A model generated the notes under the pieces. The model had not been told where the DNA came from and made no database searches. It was given only the letters and a program-made list of their open reading frames with translations. From contig JBAYHV010000022.1 in assembly GCA_041665985.1 (NCBI GenBank), forward strand, positions 1 through 13,692: a stretch of DNA of 13,692 bases. The letters run 5' to 3'. The translations under genes were made by a program, and so were the position numbers. The stretch is from CAIRYW01 sp041665985. GTDB lineage: Bacteria; Patescibacteriota; Minisyncoccia; Phycocordibacterales; CAIRYW01. Below are positions 6,347 to 11,751 of this stretch, in pieces. Positions within the stretch are counted from its first letter, which is position 1. Each line of letters opens with the position of its first letter.

Positions 6347-6388
6347 CAGTCGAAAGATTTAACAAATTAAAATTCTAGTGACGGGATG
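6347..6388 (+). promoter_or_regulatory. Shared leader block before the S41 protease gene
   Basis: Counting the ATG, 37 of 42 bases match 7824-7865 in front of rplI with no gap. It contains a -10-like TAAAAT (6368-6373) 12 bases before the ATG and TCTAGT followed by GGG directly at the ATG. No Shine-Dalgarno is at normal spacing. Confidence 0.7.
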
Positions 6389-7642
6389 ATTTACAAACCA
6401 AATTATAAGAACTGGGCAAGGCAAATATCTATTGGATTTGTCTCAGTTTTCCTATTAACAACCGCTTTTTTTGCAGGAATTTATACAGATGCAAAATTAA
6501 CCGAAAATCCAAATAATGTGCAAGGTATTAGTGTTGTTTTGAATTCTTCGAAAGGTCAGCCTAATAATGTAGATTTCACAACCTTTTGGAAAGTTTGGCA
6601 GACCTTAGATGAAAATTATGTTTATACAGGAACATCATCTGCTACAACAACTAGTGAAGATAGGGTTAACGGAGCTATCAAAGGAATGGTTGCATCACTT
6701 GGAGATCCGTATACAGTTTATTTTCCACCAGAAGAAAATAAAAATTTCCAAACAGAACTTTCAGGAAGTATTGAAGGTGTCGGAATTGTAATTGGAGTAA
6801 AAGATTCAAAGCTCGTAGTTATTTCCCCAGTCAAAGGTTCACCAGCAGACAGAGCAGGTGTTTTGGCAGGCGATAAAATAGTTAGCATTGATGGAAAAGA
6901 TACGACAACATTTTCTGCTGACGAAGCAGTAAAAATGATAAGGGGAGCAAAAGGAACAAAGGTAGCTTTGGGTTTAAGTAGAAATGGGCAAAACATTGAT
7001 GTCACAATGATCAGGGAAACTATTACCGTTCCCGCAGTTGAGACAAAAAAAATAAATAATCAAATTTTTTATATAAAAGTTAATGAATTTGATGCAAATG
7101 TAACTGACCAATTTAGAACTGCTCTTCGTGAATACATAAACGGGGGTTATTCAAAATTGATCATTGATGTCAGAAATAATCCAGGAGGTTATCTTGATTC
7201 TGCTGTTGATATGTCTAGTTGGTTTGTACCCATGGGCAAAATAATTGTATCGGAAGATTTTGGTTCAGAAAAAAACAAGGTAGAGCACCGAAGTAATGGT
7301 TATGGATTGTTCAATAATTTGAATGGAAAAATAGTTATTCTCGCAAACGAGGGAAGTGCATCAGCTTCTGAGATCTTCGCTGGAGCTCTTCAAGAATATA
7401 AAATTGCAAAAATTGTTGGAGCACAAACTTTTGGAAAAGGTTCAGTTCAGGAGTTAATTCCAGTTACAAATGACACATCTCTTAAGGTAACAATTGCTAG
7501 ATGGTTAACTCCTTTTGGAAAGTCTATTTCGAAGGAAGGTTTAACTCCTGATGTAGTTGTGCCAATGACAGATAAAGATTATGCTGCAGGAATTGATCCT
7601 CAATTGCAAAAAGCTCAGGATATATTAAATTTAAGTTATTAA
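6386..7642 (+). CDS. S41 family C-terminal processing peptidase
   Basis: A periplasm-/outside-facing serine protease of the CtpA/Prc family, which trims or degrades secreted and membrane proteins from their C-terminus. The 418 aa protein has a short basic N-terminus and a membrane anchor or uncleaved signal (about 14-34, ISIGFVSVFLLTTAFFAG). A linker and an N-terminal helical segment follow (64-115, ending SLGDPYTVYFPP), then a PDZ domain (about 122-210, with GVGIVIG and SPADRAGVLAGDKI), and the protease core. The catalytic Ser326 is in GSASASEIF and Lys351 in FGKGSVQ, 25 residues apart as in E. coli Prc (S430/K455). The NNPGGYL substrate-binding motif is at 264-270. The C-terminus ends soon after the core, so it is the short CtpA type. 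It starts at ATG 6386. Confidence 0.95.
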   Translation: MIYKPNYKNWARQISIGFVSVFLLTTAFFAGIYTDAKLTENPNNVQGISVVLNSSKGQPNNVDFTTFWKVWQTLDENYVYTGTSSATTTSEDRVNGAIKGMVASLGDPYTVYFPPEENKNFQTELSGSIEGVGIVIGVKDSKLVVISPVKGSPADRAGVLAGDKIVSIDGKDTTTFSADEAVKMIRGAKGTKVALGLSRNGQNIDVTMIRETITVPAVETKKINNQIFYIKVNEFDANVTDQFRTALREYINGGYSKLIIDVRNNPGGYLDSAVDMSSWFVPMGKIIVSEDFGSEKNKVEHRSNGYGLFNNLNGKIVILANEGSASASEIFAGALQEYKIAKIVGAQTFGKGSVQELIPVTNDTSLKVTIARWLTPFGKSISKEGLTPDVVVPMTDKDYAAGIDPQLQKAQDILNLSY

Positions 7643-7862
7643 TAATAAGAGGATAAACCTCTTGCCCCGTCTTCGCTCGCGGGTCATGAAAATGAATTAT
7701 CATTTTCGCGACACCTCTCGCTAGCCGAGATAAACAATAAAACAGTACGCGTCCCGTACTGAATTTTAATGATTTTTAACTAAGTTTGTAAAAACTACTT
7801 CAAAATAGTATATTTAAAGATATCAGTCGAATGATTTAATAAATTAAAATTCTAGTACTGGG
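7643..7862. other. Hairpin-rich spacer between the protease gene and rplI
   Basis: Several inverted repeats lie in a row: AAGAGG/CCTCTT (7647-7652/7658-7663, 5-base loop), a compound stem around 7680-7713 with GAAAAT/ATTTTC inside TCGC/GCGA, and CAGTACG/CGTACTG (about 7743-7761). None has a strong T-run. The last 42 bases, with the ATG, are the leader shared with the S41 gene. Confidence 0.6.
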
Positions 7863-7865
7863 ATG
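7824..7865 (+). promoter_or_regulatory. Shared leader block before rplI
   Basis: It matches 6347-6388 at 37 of 42 positions, ungapped and in the same position relative to the start codon. The -10-like TAAAAT is at 7845-7850. GGG abuts the ATG at 7863. Confidence 0.7.
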
Positions 7866-8306
7866 AAAGTAATTCTATTAAAAGATATACCAAAGCTAGG
7901 TAAGAAATTCGAAGTAAAAGAAGTTGCAGAAGGGCATGCTCTTAATATGCTTATTCCAAACGGAAGTGTCAAGCAGGCAACTCCAAAGGCTTTGAAGGAA
8001 ATTGAAGCTCTTAAAATTGAACTTGCAGCAGAACTTAAAATCCAAGAAGATCTTCTTGCGAAGAATCTTCACGAAATTGAAGGAAAAGTTGTTGAAATAA
8101 AAGTTCAAGCAAACAAACAAGGACACCTATTTGCAGGTATACACGCACAAGAAATTGCAGATTTTATTAAAAAATCTACGCATGCAGAAATCCTTCCAGA
8201 GTTCATCACTCTAGAAAAGCCAATTAAAGAAATTGGAGATCACAAAATAGAAGTAACAGCTTCTGGTAAAAAAGCCTATGTTACGCTTTCTATTTCAGCT
8301 AAATAG
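7863..8306 (+). CDS. rplI: 50S ribosomal protein bL9
   Basis: bL9 binds 23S rRNA near the L1 stalk with its N-terminal domain and projects a long helix and C-terminal domain from the ribosome. The 147 aa product has the usual length and layout: the N-terminal domain begins MKVILLKDIPKLGKKFEVKE and holds the NMLIPNGSV rRNA-binding region (residues 28-36), a central Lys/Glu/Leu-rich helix spans about 42-75, and a C-terminal domain follows (80-147). Some CPR lineages are known to lack bL9, so its presence narrows the lineage a little. Unlike many bacteria it is not in an rpsF-ssb-rpsR-rplI operon; it stands alone, converging with rpmA. Its 5' leader is nearly the same as that of the S41 protease gene. 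Confidence 0.96.
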   Translation: MKVILLKDIPKLGKKFEVKEVAEGHALNMLIPNGSVKQATPKALKEIEALKIELAAELKIQEDLLAKNLHEIEGKVVEIKVQANKQGHLFAGIHAQEIADFIKKSTHAEILPEFITLEKPIKEIGDHKIEVTASGKKAYVTLSISAK

Positions 8307-8340
8307 AGATTTGAGGTAAGAGTTAAGAAATAAAAAAGAA

Positions 8341-8379
8341 AACAAAAAAGCCGTTCGCTTCGCGAACGGCTTTTTTGTT
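8341..8379. terminator. Bidirectional terminator between rplI and rpmA
   Basis: AACAAAAAAGCCGTTCGC (8341-8358) pairs perfectly with GCGAACGGCTTTTTTGTT (8362-8379) across a TTC loop. The A-run and T-run on either side serve as U-tracts for both converging genes. Confidence 0.95.
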
Positions 8380-8397
8380 GATTAGAAATTAAAAACT

Positions 8398-8676
8398 TTA
8401 AACTGTCTTTACGCTCACGATCTTTCTTACTGTAGTTGTTCCGTCAAAGTTTTGTTTTCTCTTTTGTGAGAATTCAACAATTCCTGGTTTAAGTGCAAAT
8501 AGAGTATGGTCCTTTCCCATTCCAATATTTTTACCTGCCAAAACTCTTGTTCCTCTTTGTCTTACAATAATACTTCCAGACTTTGCAGTCTGACCTGCAG
8601 AAAGCTTAATTCCAAGATACTTTGGATTTGAGTCTGTCAGGTTTTTGGCGGTTCCGCCGGCTTTTTTATGTGCCAT
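8398..8676 (-). CDS. rpmA: 50S ribosomal protein bL27
   Basis: bL27 reaches into the peptidyl transferase centre with its flexible N-terminus. The 92 aa protein begins directly with MAHKKAGGTAKN, so it has the mature N-terminus and no cleaved leader of the Firmicutes type. The conserved core IIVRQRGTRVLAGKNIGMGK (residues 37-56) and DHTLFAL follow, then a basic C-terminal strand. In many bacteria rpmA sits beside rplU and obg; here it is alone. It has a good promoter about 45 bases upstream and a 5' leader of roughly 38 bases without a visible Shine-Dalgarno, which makes it one of the few genes here with a real untranslated leader. Confidence 0.97.
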   Translation of the reverse strand: MAHKKAGGTAKNLTDSNPKYLGIKLSAGQTAKSGSIIVRQRGTRVLAGKNIGMGKDHTLFALKPGIVEFSQKRKQNFDGTTTVRKIVSVKTV

Positions 8677-8720
8677 GGTGTGTTTTTTCTGTTAAACTAT
8701 GATTAATAGGTATGAGCGAA

Positions 8721-8749
8721 ATTATAAGAGAAATGGAGCAAAAAATCAA
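8721..8749 (-). promoter_or_regulatory. rpmA sigma-70-type promoter
   Basis: Read on the minus strand: TTGATT (8749-8744), a 17-base spacer, and a perfect TATAAT (8726-8721). Confidence 0.75.
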
Positions 8750-8975
8750 CCGGGTCAGTAGATTTTGGCATCGTAATCCATTTATGAGCCTAATAATAAG
8801 GGTATATCAAGAATGATGTTTTTCAATGAAATGTTTTTTTGTAAAATTAAATATGAAAAATGTCTTGCGAATAAATAATGCCAAAATTCACTGCCCGGTC
8901 AACCCCGCACTGAAAAATGACCTTATTTACTAGCAATATATGAATTTAATATAAATTTATCCAACTAAGATCGGC

Positions 8976-9407
8976 ATGAAAAACTTTTTAAGAAATAACG
9001 TACTAAGTTCTCTTCGCAAATATATTGCAAGGTCATTTTCTAGTGACTGGGTCAAGATAGGCCTGGATTCTCTTAAAGATAAAAAAGAGCAGATCTTACT
9101 GTCCACAGTGATTATTTTTGTTGCGCTTTCCTCCTTTGCTTTGGGAAGATATTCGCTTGAAAATCATACAGAAGCTCAGTTTAGCTCTACATCGTCTCAA
9201 ACAGGGAACTACCAAGCCAAGACGACTCGAGAAAATACCAATATTCCTTCTGATGGCTCATTTGTCGCTTCAAAAAGCGGAACAAAATATTATCTTTCAA
9301 CTTGTTCTGGAGCGAACAAAATTTCAAGCAAAAACAAGATATATTTTAAGACCGAATCAGAGGCTCAATCTGCTGGATATTCTAGGGCTTCAAATTGTAG
9401 TTTTTAA
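8976..9407 (+). CDS. Membrane-anchored protein with degenerate Ada-like domain
   Basis: The 143 aa product has a basic N-terminal part (1-38), one membrane helix (about 40-57, ILLSTVIIFVALSSFALG), a Ser/Thr/Gln-rich linker (62-93), and a C-terminal domain starting GSFVASKSGTKYYLSTC. The domain resembles the small Ada-type metal-binding fold seen as KYH-x-P-x-C ... GYrPCxxC, here as KYYLSTC (Cys110) and GYSRASNC (Cys141). Only two of the usual ligand positions remain, so metal binding is doubtful. Topology would place the domain outside the membrane. Its role is unknown; in other proteins this domain type can be fused to nucleases, but none is fused here. ATG 8976 is the only Met in the protein. 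A possible promoter (TTTACT 8926, TATAAA 8950) lies upstream. No terminator is seen, and a strong promoter for the next gene begins 6 bases after the stop. Confidence 0.75.
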   Translation: MKNFLRNNVLSSLRKYIARSFSSDWVKIGLDSLKDKKEQILLSTVIIFVALSSFALGRYSLENHTEAQFSSTSSQTGNYQAKTTRENTNIPSDGSFVASKSGTKYYLSTCSGANKISSKNKIYFKTESEAQSAGYSRASNCSF

Positions 9408-9412
9408 ATTTG

Positions 9413-9441
9413 TTGACATAAAATTACTTTTCCACTAATGT
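9413..9441 (+). promoter_or_regulatory. Consensus-like promoter of the 9469 gene
   Basis: TTGACA (9413-9418), a 17-base spacer, and TAATGT (9436-9441). The start of transcription would be near 9448, giving a leader of about 21 bases. Confidence 0.8.
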
Positions 9442-9457
9442 TTTAAAAAACAACCTT

Positions 9458-9464
9458 AAGGAGG
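9458..9464 (+). promoter_or_regulatory. Strong Shine-Dalgarno, AAGGAGG
   Basis: A full AAGGAGG lies 4 bases before ATG 9469 and fixes the start. It is the only full consensus ribosome-binding site in the window. Confidence 0.9.
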
Positions 9465-9468
9465 TTAA

Positions 9469-9906
9469 ATGAACAATATAGACAATGCACTTTTACAATC
9501 ATTTGTTGGAGGGATTTGGTATTTCAGGTGGCCTTGTTGGGAAACAGGCCCTGATTGGTGGTATCTCTTTCGCTCAAAGATTCTCAATATCAGAATTACT
9601 GGAGACAGTGGACTCGCTGTCCTGTTGGAGGATCTGCTGTTAAATCGTTTTATGGCAGGGTCTTGGATTAATCATCCAAGTGAGCCAGAAGAACAAGTAT
9701 TCAAACCAAATTCAACAATGAGAAAAGGTGAGAGAGTCATCATACCTGACTACACCATCATTTCTCCGACAATTATTGTTATCAAATTGGACGAAGTTGC
9801 TGAAGCTGTCATGTATGCGAACGAAAGTGAGCAACCTGATGACCTGCACTGCTTTGTAAATTTTCCTGAAGGCTATGAATCAATGGCTGGTTTAGGAGGA
9901 TTTTAA
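9469..9906 (+). CDS. Hypothetical protein, 145 aa, Trp-rich N-terminus
   Basis: I do not recognise this protein. Its first 31 residues hold five Trp (17, 21, 24, 30, 31) with Phe and Tyr nearby. A mixed alpha/beta-looking middle follows, with a hydrophobic strand IIPDYTIISPTIIVIKL (91-107) and an acidic C-terminus (about 108-125) that ends in EGYESMAGLGGF. There is no obvious signal peptide or membrane helix, so a cytosolic location is the default guess. It is a self-contained unit with a TTGACA promoter, AAGGAGG ribosome-binding site and a terminator 20 bases past the stop. This combination suggests strong, independent expression and is unlike the leaderless genes around it. The reading frame is well supported by these signals even though the function is unknown. 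Confidence 0.85.
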   Translation: MNNIDNALLQSFVGGIWYFRWPCWETGPDWWYLFRSKILNIRITGDSGLAVLLEDLLLNRFMAGSWINHPSEPEEQVFKPNSTMRKGERVIIPDYTIISPTIIVIKLDEVAEAVMYANESEQPDDLHCFVNFPEGYESMAGLGGF

Positions 9907-9926
9907 TATCGTCAATTCGTAAACAC

Positions 9927-9954
9927 ACCAGACTTTTAGTTTGGTATTTTTTTT
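9927..9954 (+). terminator. Rho-independent terminator
   Basis: ACCAGAC (9927-9933) pairs with GTTTGGT (9939-9945, one G-T pair) over a TTTTA loop, followed by A and eight T residues. It ends the 9469-9906 gene. Confidence 0.9.
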
Positions 9955-10016
9955 ATTTAAAAATTCCGTTTAATAAAGAGAATGAGAATTTAATTTGTTT
10001 TTCCACTAGCAAATAG

Positions 10017-10057
10017 TCGCCCGAACAATTTTTATTTCATAAAACCTGAACGGGCGA
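10017..10057. repeat. Long-loop 7-bp GC-rich inverted repeat
   Basis: TCGCCCG (10017-10023) faces CGGGCGA (10051-10057) over a 27-base AT-rich loop. It is unusually GC-rich for this spacer and lies about 65 bases before the exonuclease start. Role unknown. Confidence 0.5.
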
Positions 10058-10109
10058 GCTATCCACTTTTTCGATTTCATTTTTCTTCTGTTCACTGTAA
10101 ACTATTATC

Positions 10110-10115
10110 TATAAC
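10110..10115 (+). promoter_or_regulatory. -10 of the exonuclease gene
   Basis: TATAAC ends 8 bases before ATG 10124; there is no clear -35 and no Shine-Dalgarno. It is consistent with a leaderless start. Confidence 0.35.
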
Positions 10116-10123
10116 CTAACCAT

Positions 10124-10711
10124 ATGATAGTCCTAGACATAGAAACAACTGGTACGGACCCGCGAGTTCACTCGATCGCTTCTATTGGAGCAGTTGATTT
10201 TGACCAACCTGAAAGAGAGTTCTATGAACAATGCAAAATTTTTGATGGAGCTAAAATTGAAAAGGAAGCTCTCGCTGTAAACGGATTTACAGAAGAACAG
10301 CTTCACGACCAAAGCAAAAAAACAGAAGCCGAGATAGTTAAAGCCTTTTTGGATTGGGCAAAGCAGTCGAATGATCACACTATGTCCGGACAGAATCCAA
10401 ACTTTGATACTTCTTTTGTAATTGCGGCGGCCGAAAGAAATCATCTAGATTTTTCGATGCCAAGGAGAACTGTTGATCTCCATAGTATTTGCTTAGCTCA
10501 CATGATCTGGAAAGGGAAGAAGCCTCCGATCGCAAATAACCGTTCAAATTTAAATTCAGATTCGATAATGAAATATGTTGGTATCCCACCTGAAATACAT
10601 CCTCACAAGGCCATAAACGGTGCAAGAATAGAGGCGGAAGCCTTCTCAAGACTTTTGTATAACAAGCCTTTTTTTGAAAGCTACAAGGCTTTTAAAATCC
10701 CTTGGCTGTAG
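10124..10711 (+). CDS. DEDD-family 3'-5' exonuclease, DnaQ/RNase T-like
   Basis: The protein (195 aa) has the exonuclease fold of DnaQ epsilon, RNase T and oligoribonuclease, which removes 3' nucleotides with two metal ions. Exo I is VLDIETTG with Asp5 and Glu7; Exo II is SGQNPNFD with Asp95; Exo III is seen as PHKAINGARIEAEAF with His161. In the usual HxAxxDA form an Asp sits five residues after the His; here that position is Gly166, with Glu170 and Glu172 nearby. Activity may therefore depend on a shifted acidic residue, or be lost. It is a single-domain protein with no polymerase or BRCT fusion, so it could proofread, process RNA or repair DNA. ATG 10124 starts the fold with almost no N-terminal slack. 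Terminators follow at 10803-10822. Confidence 0.88.
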   Translation: MIVLDIETTGTDPRVHSIASIGAVDFDQPEREFYEQCKIFDGAKIEKEALAVNGFTEEQLHDQSKKTEAEIVKAFLDWAKQSNDHTMSGQNPNFDTSFVIAAAERNHLDFSMPRRTVDLHSICLAHMIWKGKKPPIANNRSNLNSDSIMKYVGIPPEIHPHKAINGARIEAEAFSRLLYNKPFFESYKAFKIPWL

Positions 10712-10802
10712 TTTAGATGAGTGGTAAATATTAGGACATAAATAGCCTATATTTGTCAAATGAATATCGTTAAAATATAGCCTTAAATAAGGATATTTTT
10801 AT

Positions 10803-10822
10803 TAGACGAAGGTCTATTTTTT
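10803..10822 (+). terminator. Rho-independent terminator
   Basis: TAGAC (10803-10807) pairs with GTCTA (10812-10816) over GAAG, then six T residues. A weaker CCTT/AAGG hairpin with a short T-run lies just upstream. They separate the exonuclease gene from the next promoter. Confidence 0.7.
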
Positions 10823-10833
10823 CCATTTTATCA

Positions 10834-10862
10834 TTGACATTACTTGCTAAATTTGCTATGAT
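10834..10862 (+). promoter_or_regulatory. Consensus promoter before the structured leader
   Basis: TTGACA (10834-10839), a 17-base spacer and TATGAT (10857-10862). The transcript should begin near 10869, exactly where a 7-bp hairpin starts. Confidence 0.85.
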
Positions 10863-10898
10863 AGTTGAGATCAGATTTGTTCTGGTCATTTTCTTTTG

Positions 10899-11013
10899 TG
10901 CGACTTTGTTTCCTTTTGAGCGACCTAAATTTCTTACGAACTTCGTTCGTGTAGAAATTGGAAATACCCTTGTGGTGAAAGCGAATTAGGAAACAAGAAG
11001 TACTCTAGTAGTG
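10899..11013 (+). repeat. Hairpin module B, copy 2, with module A nested in its loop
   Basis: Outer stem TTGTTTCCT (10906-10914) pairs with AGGAAACAA (10988-10996). The flanks GTGCGACTTT and GAAGTAC match module B at 120-176. Inside the loop, 10918-10974 is module A: AATTTCT 10928-10934 with AGAAATT 10953-10959, and ACGAAC 10936-10941 with GTTCGT 10945-10950. Confidence 0.8.
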
Positions 11014-11074
11014 CAAACGTGTATGTATTTTTTCCTCAAAAAAGACTTTAGTGTTTCTAAGACAAAGCGTTCTT

Positions 11075-11155
11075 ATGAAAACAAAGACACCTAAAAGGAA
11101 AAAATTTTTCTTTATTAAGGAAACGACAGAAATGGACACACGTATTATAAATTAG
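11075..11155 (+). other. Possible upstream ORF or detached N-terminus, 26 codons
   Basis: ATG 11075 opens 26 codons that encode a Lys-rich peptide (MKTKTPKRKKFFFIKE...) and end with TAG at 11153. The stop lies exactly where the transglycosylase frame opens one base out of register. Skipping one base in AAT-TAG-G joins this peptide to the downstream frame as ...RIIN-RKRLIIEIIAG..., which would make a normal basic N-terminus in front of the membrane anchor. It could equally be a leader peptide or chance. There is no Shine-Dalgarno. Confidence 0.4.
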
Positions 11156-11639
11156 GAAAAGGCTTATTATAGAAATCATCGCAGGACTAGGGTTTCTCGC
11201 TGCTGGTCTAAGACCACAGTCAGATGCACCCACAGTAAACGTTGCTCCTTCACAAATTGAAGTTTCGATCACAAAAACAGATAGCTCAGTAGTATCAACT
11301 ACTACAGGTGCTAAGCCTAAAAACGTAGAAGGTTTGGTTAAAGAATATTTTAAAGATATTCCAATTATGCAAGATATTGCTTATTGTGAATCTCGTAATA
11401 GACAATTTAATCCAGACGGTACAGTTTTTAGAGGTAAGGTTAATTCTGATGATATTGGTGTTATGCAAATTAATACCTATTATCATGCAGATGTATCTGA
11501 AAAGCTTGATATGGATATATTTACCACAGAAGGTAATATGCAATATGCAAGACGTTTGTTTGAAAGAGAGGGAACTGTCCCTTGGAATTCATCTTCAAAG
11601 TGTTGGAAGCCTAGATCAAATCACGTAGCAATGAAGTAA
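11151..11639 (+). CDS. Lysozyme-like lytic transglycosylase, start unresolved
   Basis: The C-terminal 100 residues form a small lysozyme-like (SLT-type) domain that cleaves peptidoglycan: the catalytic Glu in IAYCESRNRQFNPDG, then DDIGVMQINTYYH, EGNMQYARRLFEREG and PWNSSSKCW, in the order usual for this family in CPR genomes. The frame is open from 11151, after a TAA at 11148, and the upstream 61 codons encode a hydrophobic anchor (LIIEIIAGLGFLAAGL) and a Ser/Thr/Pro linker, as expected for an exported enzyme. That stretch has no ATG, GTG or TTG; the first such codon is TTG 11334, which would remove the anchor. Options are a single-base frameshift near 11152 joining it to ATG 11075, a non-standard ATT/ATA start (an AAAAGG at 11157-11162 precedes ATA 11169), or a cytosolic short form. 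The domain itself looks intact. Confidence 0.7.
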   Translation: MRKRLIIEIIAGLGFLAAGLRPQSDAPTVNVAPSQIEVSITKTDSSVVSTTTGAKPKNVEGLVKEYFKDIPIMQDIAYCESRNRQFNPDGTVFRGKVNSDDIGVMQINTYYHADVSEKLDMDIFTTEGNMQYARRLFEREGTVPWNSSSKCWKPRSNHVAMK

Positions 11640-11643
11640 ATCC

Positions 11644-11664
11644 AAGCACTAAATTTTAGTGCTT
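11644..11664. repeat. AAGCACTAAA palindrome
   Basis: AAGCACTAAA and TTTAGTGCTT face each other around a central T, 4 bases past the transglycosylase stop and just before the stronger terminator palindrome. Confidence 0.75.
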
Positions 11665-11670
11665 CGGGTA

Positions 11671-11715
11671 AAAACAAAACCCCGTTCTCCTAGGAGAACG
11701 GGGTTTTGTTTTTTT
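11671..11715 (+). terminator. Terminator formed by a perfect 42-bp palindrome
   Basis: Bases 11671-11691 are the exact complement of 11692-11712 (AAAACAAAACCCCGTTCTCCT and its inverse), followed by more T residues. The CCCCGTTCTCC stem with its T-rich 3' side is a strong terminator for the transglycosylase transcript; the A-rich 5' side would let it work in reverse as well. Confidence 0.9.
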
Positions 11716-11724
11716 ATATTCCGG

Positions 11725-11745
11725 TATAGTATTTATTTAAATACT
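11725..11745 (+). promoter_or_regulatory. -10 and overlapping operator-like inverted repeat
   Basis: A -10-like TATAGT (11725-11730) overlaps a perfect inverted repeat AGTATTTA-TT-TAAATACT (11728-11745). A protein bound there would cover the -10 and start point of the 11752 gene. No good -35 is seen. Confidence 0.4.
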
Positions 11746-11751
11746 GCACCT

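Larger units (their letters stand above)
5973..6385. other. Intergenic region between cysS and the S41 protease gene
   Basis: There is no gene in these 413 bases. They hold the cysS promoter, a CCCGT hairpin, a 19-bp perfect palindrome (6032-6076), an 11-bp inverted repeat GATTATGTCCA (6167-6177) with TGGACATAATC (6248-6258), and a 42-base leader block (6347-6388) shared with rplI. The rest is AT-rich sequence in which I see no further signal. Confidence 0.6.
10712..11074. other. Intergenic region and structured leader before the transglycosylase
   Basis: This stretch holds no gene. It contains a terminator (10803-10822), a consensus promoter (10834-10862), a hairpin at the expected 5' end of the RNA (GATCAGA 10869-10875 with TCTGGTC 10881-10887), the nested hairpin modules B and A (10899-11013), and the 5' arm of a third stem (TTTTTTCCT 11028-11036 with AGGAAAAAA 11096-11104, with an inner bulged stem 11047-11056/11085-11095). 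Confidence 0.65.

Noticed and set aside
8748..8902. ACCGGGTCAGT and ACTGCCCGGT as an inverted repeat upstream of the 8976 gene
   Set aside because: It needs a one-base bulge and spans more than 130 bases, so it is weak evidence for a real fold.
9036..9052. TTCTAGTGACTGG resembling the shared S41/rplI leader
   Set aside because: It lies within the coding sequence of the 8976 gene, matches only about a dozen bases, and lacks the rest of the leader.
10058..10066. CTATCCACT upstream of the exonuclease gene as a DnaA box
   Set aside because: A single site with two mismatches and no neighbouring boxes.
11334..11639. TTG 11334 as the true start of the transglycosylase
   Set aside because: It yields a domain without any export signal, while the same frame continues upstream through a plausible membrane anchor and linker.
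11659..11751. Upstream extension of the 116 aa hypothetical protein
   Set aside because: It would be translated from the terminator palindrome of the preceding gene; ATG 11752 is the natural start.
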